From assembly GCA_903935205.1 (NCBI GenBank), contig CAIZQU010000082.1, forward strand, positions 1 to 37,361: DNA of 37,361 nucleotides, in the 5' to 3' direction. Source of the stretch: an uncultured cyanobacterium. GTDB lineage: Bacteria; Cyanobacteriota; Cyanobacteriia; PCC-6307; Cyanobiaceae. This document shows, piece by piece, positions 32,997 to 37,361 of the stretch (the stretch's first letter is position 1; each line of letters begins with the position of its first letter). Made by a program: the position numbers and the translations under genes. A model generated the notes under the pieces. The model did not search any database. It worked only from the letters and a program-made list of their open reading frames with translations, and had not been told where the DNA came from.

Positions 32997-33815
32997 GTGC
33001 CGGAGTGCATGCTCGAAGGACTCGCCCTCAACGTCCGTCCTCTGGGGGAAAACGATCGCCTGCTCACCTTGCTCAGCGACGAGCAGGGGGTTGTGCGGCT
33101 TGCGGTGCCGGGGGCCCGGCGCCCGAACAGCAGCCTGGCCGCCGCCCTTCCCCTCACCCTGATGCGTCTGCAGGTCGGGGGGCGGGGCGAACTGCGGCGG
33201 GTCCGCCAGCTGCGGATGCTGCGCAGCTACGCCGTTCTCGGAGAGCGGCTGGAGACCCTGGCCGCGGCCCAGTCCCTGGCGGAACTGGCCCTGATCCTGG
33301 TGCCGGCCGGTCTGGCGGCCCCGGGGCTGCTGGCGGATCTGCTGCTGCAGCTGGAGCGGCTGGAGGCGGTGGTGCGCGAGCGACGGGAGGGGCGCGAAGC
33401 GCTGATGGTCGCGGTTCAGGGCAGTGTGCATCTGCTCGCCCTGGGGGGCTTTGCCCTGCCGCTGCAATCCTGCGCCCGCAGCGGTGTGCCCCTGGTGCCA
33501 CCCCTGGGCGACCGGAGCTGGCGCTGCAGCCTGCTCCCCGGTGAGGGCCTGGCGATCGGCCCGGTGGCGGGGGCCCGGGTGGTGCTCAACGCCTCCGAGC
33601 TGGCCCTCCTGCAACGCCTGCCCCGGCCTGCCCTGCCCCGCCGTCGCGACGGCGACCTGTTGGGACCGGCCGGTGCCTGGCTGCATCTGCTCGATCTGGT
33701 GGAGCACTGGTGCGGCGAACACCTTGGGCGCCGCCCTCGGGCCTTCAGACTGCTGCGGGACAGCTTCGAAGCGGAGCCTCCCGCCCGAGCACCAGGCCGA
33801 GGAGCCAGAGGATGA
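32997..33815 (+). CDS. recO: DNA repair protein RecO
   Basis: Recombination mediator that helps load RecA on SSB-coated gaps (RecFOR pathway). 272 aa from GTG 32997, with GGAGAG about 6 nt upstream. An N-terminal OB-fold (about 1-80: EGLALNVRPLGENDRLLTLLS, split at LGE, and VRLAVPGARRPNSSL) is followed by the helical C-domain. The zinc-finger region found in many RecO proteins is reduced: only SCARSG and WRCSLLPGEGLA provide Cys, so a four-Cys site is absent. I cannot say whether this is lineage-typical. The C-terminal WCGEHLGRRPRAFRLL block is conserved-looking. Last gene of the hpf-deoC-recO unit. Confidence 0.9.
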   Translation: MPECMLEGLALNVRPLGENDRLLTLLSDEQGVVRLAVPGARRPNSSLAAALPLTLMRLQVGGRGELRRVRQLRMLRSYAVLGERLETLAAAQSLAELALILVPAGLAAPGLLADLLLQLERLEAVVRERREGREALMVAVQGSVHLLALGGFALPLQSCARSGVPLVPPLGDRSWRCSLLPGEGLAIGPVAGARVVLNASELALLQRLPRPALPRRRDGDLLGPAGAWLHLLDLVEHWCGEHLGRRPRAFRLLRDSFEAEPPARAPGRGARG

Positions 33816-33927
33816 CCAGGCCGAGTTCAGCCCCGCTCCAGCGCCCCGGCGCCCCACCGATCCGTCCAGGGTCCCCTTTCGGCATCGTTCCTGCGGCGAT
33901 CAGCGCGGCGACCTCCCGACAGATCCG

Positions 33928-35355
33928 ATGAGCCAGTCAGGACCCGACCCCCAAGCCGAGGCCCGGCATCCAGCTCCTGGCGCTTCGCCCGCCGGCATCC
34001 ATCCCGGCGCCCCGGGAGCCCCCCCCGCTCCGGTGGAAACGGGCATCGGGGCAGTGCTGGCACTACCGGGCTTCCGCCGCCTCTGGCTGGGGCAGATCTT
34101 TTCGCAGCTGGCCGACAAGTTCTACATCGTGCTGATGGTGTTTCTGATCGCCCAATACTGGGTGACTGACAACGCCGCCACCGATCCGGCTCTGGTGGAT
34201 GCCGCCGCGGCGATTCGGATCGACCTGGAGACCCGCGCCCAGGTGATCACCCTGATGGCCACCGGCATCTATGTGGCCAACACGATTCCGGCGATCCTGC
34301 TGGGCACCGTCGCCGGTGTCTGGGCCGACCGCTGGCCCAAGCGCAGCGTGATGGTGGCCTCCAATGCCATCCGGGCGGCGCTGCTGCTGCTCGCTCCCCT
34401 CTGCCTGCTCAAAGGTCCGGTCTGGCTGGGGTTGAGCTGGGGGTACTGGGCGCTGGTGGCGATGACCTTCCTGGAATCGGTACTCACCCAGTTCTTTGCC
34501 CCGGCCGAACAGGCGGCGCTCCCCCTGCTGGTGCCATCGGGCCAGCTGCTCGCCGCCAATTCCCTCTATCAGGCCACCAGCATGGCCGCCACGATCGTCG
34601 GCTTCGCGGTGGGGGATCCGGTGTTGCGGCTGCTCCAGTCCGGCCTGGCCAGACTGGGCATCCCGGGGGGGGAGTTCGTGCTGCTGCCCGTTTGCTACGG
34701 CGTGGCAGCCATGGCGATCATGGGCATCGCCCTGCCTGAACAGGTCCGCGCTCCCCGCCGCGTTTCGGTCTGGCAGGAGATCGGCGAGGGATTGCAGGTG
34801 CTCCAGGAGCGACGCAGCGTCCGGGCCGCCATGCTCCAGCTGGTGCTGCTCTACAGCCTGCTGGCGGCTCTCTATGTGCTGGCGATCAGCCTGGCGGCCA
34901 CGATCGCGCCCCTGGGGCCCACCCGCTTTGGCGTGCTGCTGGCCCTCAGTGGCGTCGGCCTGGGTCTGGGGGCCCTGGCGATGGCCCAGATCGGTGAGCG
35001 CTTCAGCCGCCGCCTGCTGGCCGCCGCCGGCCTCGGCACCGTGGCCTGCAGCCTGGTGCTGCTCGGCCAGGCCCGGGGCCATCTGGTCCCGACATTGCTG
35101 CTCTGCGCCCTGCTCGGGGTCGGTTCCTCGCTGCTGGCGATCCCCGCCCAGACCACCATTCAGGAGGACACCCCCGAGGAGCAGCGAGGCAAGGTGTTCG
35201 GCCTGCAGAACAATCTGATCAACATCGCCCTCAGCCTGCCGCTGGTGCTCGCCGGTGCCATGGTCAGCCGCTACGGGCTGGTGCCGGTGCTCTGGGGTCT
35301 GGCGGCCCTGGCCCTGCTGGCAGCGCTGATCGAGCAGCCATGGCGGCGCTGCTAG
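33928..35355 (+). CDS. Major facilitator superfamily transporter
   Basis: 12-helix proton-linked transporter, 475 aa from ATG 33928; the frame is open far upstream through recO but that part is not MFS-like. A Pro/Ala-rich N-tail of about 38 residues precedes helix 1 (FRRLWLGQIFSQLADKFYIVLMVFLIAQYW). The intracellular loop 2/3 signature GTVAGVWADRWPKRSVMV is clear. The FFAPAEQAALPLLV segment and the C-terminal TIQEDTPEEQRGKVFGLQN block place it near the MFS_3 / lysophospholipid- or siderophore-exporter-like group. Substrate unknown. It lies 112 bp after recO and 30 bp before the GT4 gene on the same strand. Confidence 0.88.
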   Translation: MSQSGPDPQAEARHPAPGASPAGIHPGAPGAPPAPVETGIGAVLALPGFRRLWLGQIFSQLADKFYIVLMVFLIAQYWVTDNAATDPALVDAAAAIRIDLETRAQVITLMATGIYVANTIPAILLGTVAGVWADRWPKRSVMVASNAIRAALLLLAPLCLLKGPVWLGLSWGYWALVAMTFLESVLTQFFAPAEQAALPLLVPSGQLLAANSLYQATSMAATIVGFAVGDPVLRLLQSGLARLGIPGGEFVLLPVCYGVAAMAIMGIALPEQVRAPRRVSVWQEIGEGLQVLQERRSVRAAMLQLVLLYSLLAALYVLAISLAATIAPLGPTRFGVLLALSGVGLGLGALAMAQIGERFSRRLLAAAGLGTVACSLVLLGQARGHLVPTLLLCALLGVGSSLLAIPAQTTIQEDTPEEQRGKVFGLQNNLINIALSLPLVLAGAMVSRYGLVPVLWGLAALALLAALIEQPWRRC

Positions 35356-35385
35356 TTTCTTCCCTCGATCGAGTAACCGGCGCCG

Positions 35386-36579
35386 GTGGCCCAAATCGCC
35401 TGGCTGGGCAAGAAATCACCCTTCTGCGGCAACGTCACCTATGGCCTGAGCACCACCGAATCCCTGCGTCGCCGCGGCCATACCGTCCATTTCATCCACT
35501 TCGACACCCCCACCGCCCCCCTGGGCAGGCTGGAGAGCAGTGCTCCCGAGGCCGTGGCGACCACAGTCGGCGGCACCGAGGCTGAGCCCGAGGTCACCCT
35601 GCCCTATTTGGTCAAATCGCAGGTTTACACCATCCCTTCGCCGGGGGCCCAGCGGGAGCTGCGCGAGTCCCTCGAACGGATCCGCCCCGACCTGGTGCAC
35701 GCCAGCCTGACCCTCTCTCCCCTCGACTTCCGCCTCCCCGATCTCTGCCAGCAGCTGGGATTGCCCCTGGTCGCCACCTTCCACCCCGCCTTTGACGCCG
35801 GCCTGCGCAACCTCTCGGCCGGCACCCAGCAGCTCACCTACCAGCTCTACGCCCCCTCCCTGGCCCGCTACGACCGGGTGATCGTGTTCTCCGAGCTGCA
35901 GGCCGAGGTGTTGGAGCGTCTGGGGGTGCGGCGCCAGCAGCTGGCGGTGATTCCCAATGGCGTCGATACCGACCTCTGGGCCCCCGCCCCCCGCACCCCC
36001 GGCCCGGTGCTCGCTGAGCTGCGGCGCCGCTATGCAGGGCGGCGGGTGTTTCTCTACATGGGCCGCATCACCACCGAGAAGAATCTTGAGGCGCTGCTGC
36101 GGGCCTGGCGCCTGGTGCGGCCGGCCGGCTGCCTGCTGCTGATCGTGGGCGATGGCCCCCAGCGTCAGTCATTGCAGCTGGCGGTGGAGCCGGATGTGGA
36201 GTGGTGGGGCTATGAGGCCAGCCTGGAAACGCGCATCGCTCTGTTGCAGCTGGCGGAGGTGTTCCTGTTGCCCTCGTTGGTCGAGGGCCTTTCCCTGGCC
36301 CTGCTGGAGGCGATGGCCGCCGGTGCGGCCTGTGTGGCCACCGATGCCGGCGCCGATGGCGAGGTGCTGGAGGGGGGGGCCGGCATCGTGATCAGCACCC
36401 AGGGGGTGACGACCCAGCTGCGCACCCTGTTGCCGGTGCTCCGTGACCAGCCGGTGCTCACCGCCGAGCTGGGCAGGCGCGCCCGGGCGCGGGTGATCGA
36501 GCGCTACACCCTCACCCGCAACATCGACTCCCTCGAACGCCTCTACGCCGAGCTGATCCCCCAGCCCCTGAGGGCCTGA
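35386..36579 (+). CDS. Glycosyltransferase family 4 (GT-B)
   Basis: Retaining sugar transferase, 397 aa from GTG 35386. The GT-B fold has an N-terminal acceptor domain (1-185) opening with WLGKKSPFCGNVTYG. The C-terminal donor domain (about 190-390) has GRITTEKN (226-233, Arg and Lys phosphate contacts) and the EX7E motif EGLSLALLE (Glu300, Glu308). The KKSPFCGNVTYG start is a feature I associate with a widespread cyanobacterial GT4 group, possibly involved in glycolipid or envelope glycan synthesis; it is not the SqdX-type N-terminus. It is close behind the MFS gene (30 bp) and meets a second, membrane-bound glycosyltransferase tail-to-tail after 40 bp. Confidence 0.9.
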   Translation: MAQIAWLGKKSPFCGNVTYGLSTTESLRRRGHTVHFIHFDTPTAPLGRLESSAPEAVATTVGGTEAEPEVTLPYLVKSQVYTIPSPGAQRELRESLERIRPDLVHASLTLSPLDFRLPDLCQQLGLPLVATFHPAFDAGLRNLSAGTQQLTYQLYAPSLARYDRVIVFSELQAEVLERLGVRRQQLAVIPNGVDTDLWAPAPRTPGPVLAELRRRYAGRRVFLYMGRITTEKNLEALLRAWRLVRPAGCLLLIVGDGPQRQSLQLAVEPDVEWWGYEASLETRIALLQLAEVFLLPSLVEGLSLALLEAMAAGAACVATDAGADGEVLEGGAGIVISTQGVTTQLRTLLPVLRDQPVLTAELGRRARARVIERYTLTRNIDSLERLYAELIPQPLRA

Positions 36580-36619
36580 TCGGGAACCATGCCCTCGACC
36601 CAGGCGCTCCGGTTGTGGA

Positions 36620-37361
36620 TCAGTAGCGCTCAGGCCGCGGCAGCTGCCAGGTGGGGGCCAATCCCTGGCGTTGCAGGCTGTCGGCCCGCTGCTCCAGTCG
36701 GCGGCGCTCGACCCGCCAGAGCCTGTAGAGGCCGCTGCTCGCCAGTTCTGTGGGCTCCAGCCCACGCCAGTGGGGAAGGGCGGCGGTGCCGCGGTCGATG
36801 ACCAGCAGCAGGGTCGGACGTTGCTCGGGGCTGGAGGGGCTCTGACCCGGTCGAAATTCCTGGCGCAGGCGGTCTGCAAGGTTGACGGGACCCACCGGTG
36901 GATCGCCCTCGTAGATCACCACGCGACGGCTGTAGTAGTGCAACGACGGTTTCAGGATGCCCACCATCGCCAGCGGTTCCCCCGGTCTGGCCTGGCGCTG
37001 CACCGCCGCGGCCATCGCCCGCACCGGCGCTCCCCGCAGCTGATCTCCCAGGTTCCAGAGGGGCAGCAGCGCCAGGGGCACGAAGGCCACCAGGGGCAGC
37101 TGGAGGCGCAGCAGGGGCTGGGGCCAGGGACGGTGTCGTCCCAGCCAGCCCAGGCCGGCCGCCAGCAGCCAACAGGCCGCCGCCAGGGGCAATCGGCCGC
37201 TGGCCAGGATGCCTGCCGGCAGAGTGGGAAGTTCGGGATCCTGGATCGCCTTCACCCACAGCGGTCCCGCCAGGAACACGCCTCCCAGCAGCAGGGTCAG
37301 CAGCAGGGACAGGCCCCAGGCCAGCGCCAGGGGCTGGTCGATGGCGCCCACCCCCGGCCAG
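36620..37361 (-). CDS. ArnT/dolichyl-phosphate-mannosyltransferase-like membrane glycosyltransferase (C-terminal part)
   Basis: Partial: the frame is still open at the right window edge, so the N-terminal catalytic half lies outside. The visible 247 codons contain the last hydrophobic helices (LALAWGLSLLLTLLLGGVFLAG, LPLAAACWLLAAGLGWL, LPLVAFVPLALLPLW). A soluble C-terminal domain follows, with ILKPSLHYYSRRVVIYEG and TLLLVIDRGT, resembling the C-terminal region of GT83/PMT-type glycosyltransferases that use polyprenyl-phosphate sugars. The catalytic Asp-Glu loop cannot be checked here. Convergent with the GT4 gene. Confidence 0.8.
   Translation of the reverse strand, partial: WPGVGAIDQPLALAWGLSLLLTLLLGGVFLAGPLWVKAIQDPELPTLPAGILASGRLPLAAACWLLAAGLGWLGRHRPWPQPLLRLQLPLVAFVPLALLPLWNLGDQLRGAPVRAMAAAVQRQARPGEPLAMVGILKPSLHYYSRRVVIYEGDPPVGPVNLADRLRQEFRPGQSPSSPEQRPTLLLVIDRGTAALPHWRGLEPTELASSGLYRLWRVERRRLEQRADSLQRQGLAPTWQLPRPERY

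Noticed and set aside
1-37361. CRISPR arrays, tRNA/rRNA genes, transposases, prophage or biosynthetic clusters
   Set aside because: I found no regular repeat-spacer pattern, no T-loop or anticodon-arm-like sequences in gaps, and no matching protein motifs.

Overview
The window is a GC-rich (by eye roughly two-thirds G+C) chromosomal segment of a picocyanobacterium. It looks most like the freshwater Cyanobium / Synechococcus / Vulcanococcus group. The evidence is the set of cyanobacterial families (YlqD-like protein, plastid-type PDH E2 with an HRxIYG motif, cyanobacterial GT4 enzyme, A2-type haem-copper oxidase, FeSOD, LrtA-like HPF, acyl-ACP-synthetase-type AMP-binding enzyme) plus scattered GCGATCGC (HIP1) octamers, for example at 5639, 15692, 17660, 17717 and 28030. 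I see no tRNA, rRNA, CRISPR array, insertion sequence or prophage gene. The species call is inference.

Layout. 1-2.3 kb: a type I DNA methyltransferase subunit (hsdM, minus strand) whose HsdS/HsdR partners are not in the window. 2.4-6.2 kb: a photolyase/cryptochrome converging on and overlapping a DoxX membrane protein, then a di-iron ferritin-like protein with a strong terminator. 6.3-11 kb: an MscS channel, a secreted DUF1254/DUF1214 protein and a histone-deacetylase-like hydrolase. 11.1-17.6 kb (minus strand): a six-gene, tightly coupled respiratory operon in the order DUF2231, DUF2231, oxidase subunit II, I, III, GMC oxidoreductase. 17.6-24.7 kb: an HdeD-like membrane protein, a 0.55-kb gene-poor gap, a 33-residue peptide gene with a clean terminator, two secreted hypothetical proteins (one glycine/arginine-rich), lnt, a phasin-like coiled-coil protein, an FKBP isomerase, sodB and two tiny membrane-protein candidates. 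24.7-31.6 kb (minus strand): queA, pdhC, a 0.87-kb non-coding region with a 13-bp tandem array, YlqD, acyl-ACP/CoA synthetase and lipB. 31.7-37.4 kb: hpf-deoC-recO, an MFS exporter, a GT4 glycosyltransferase and the 3' part of an ArnT-like membrane glycosyltransferase cut by the window end.

The most interesting system is the oxidase operon. Subunit II has lost all the CuA-ligand residues of the C-terminal motif, and subunit I carries YSHPAVY instead of the Glu-containing HPEVY motif. This fits the cyanobacterial alternative respiratory terminal oxidase (ARTO) and argues against direct electron entry from cytochrome c through CuA. The two upstream DUF2231 proteins are paralogues with histidines at the same four positions in their helices, a pattern compatible with haem b or quinol chemistry. 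A GMC flavoprotein overlaps the last oxidase gene by 4 bp. I infer a dehydrogenase/quinol-type electron module feeding this oxidase; that is a hypothesis, not a demonstrated function.

A second functional link is lipoate metabolism: acyl-ACP synthetase, octanoyltransferase LipB and the lipoyl-bearing PDH E2 all lie on the minus strand within about 5.5 kb. Two unrelated short tandem arrays (period 17 near 24.6 kb, period 13 near 27.9 kb) are the clearest unexplained non-coding structures.
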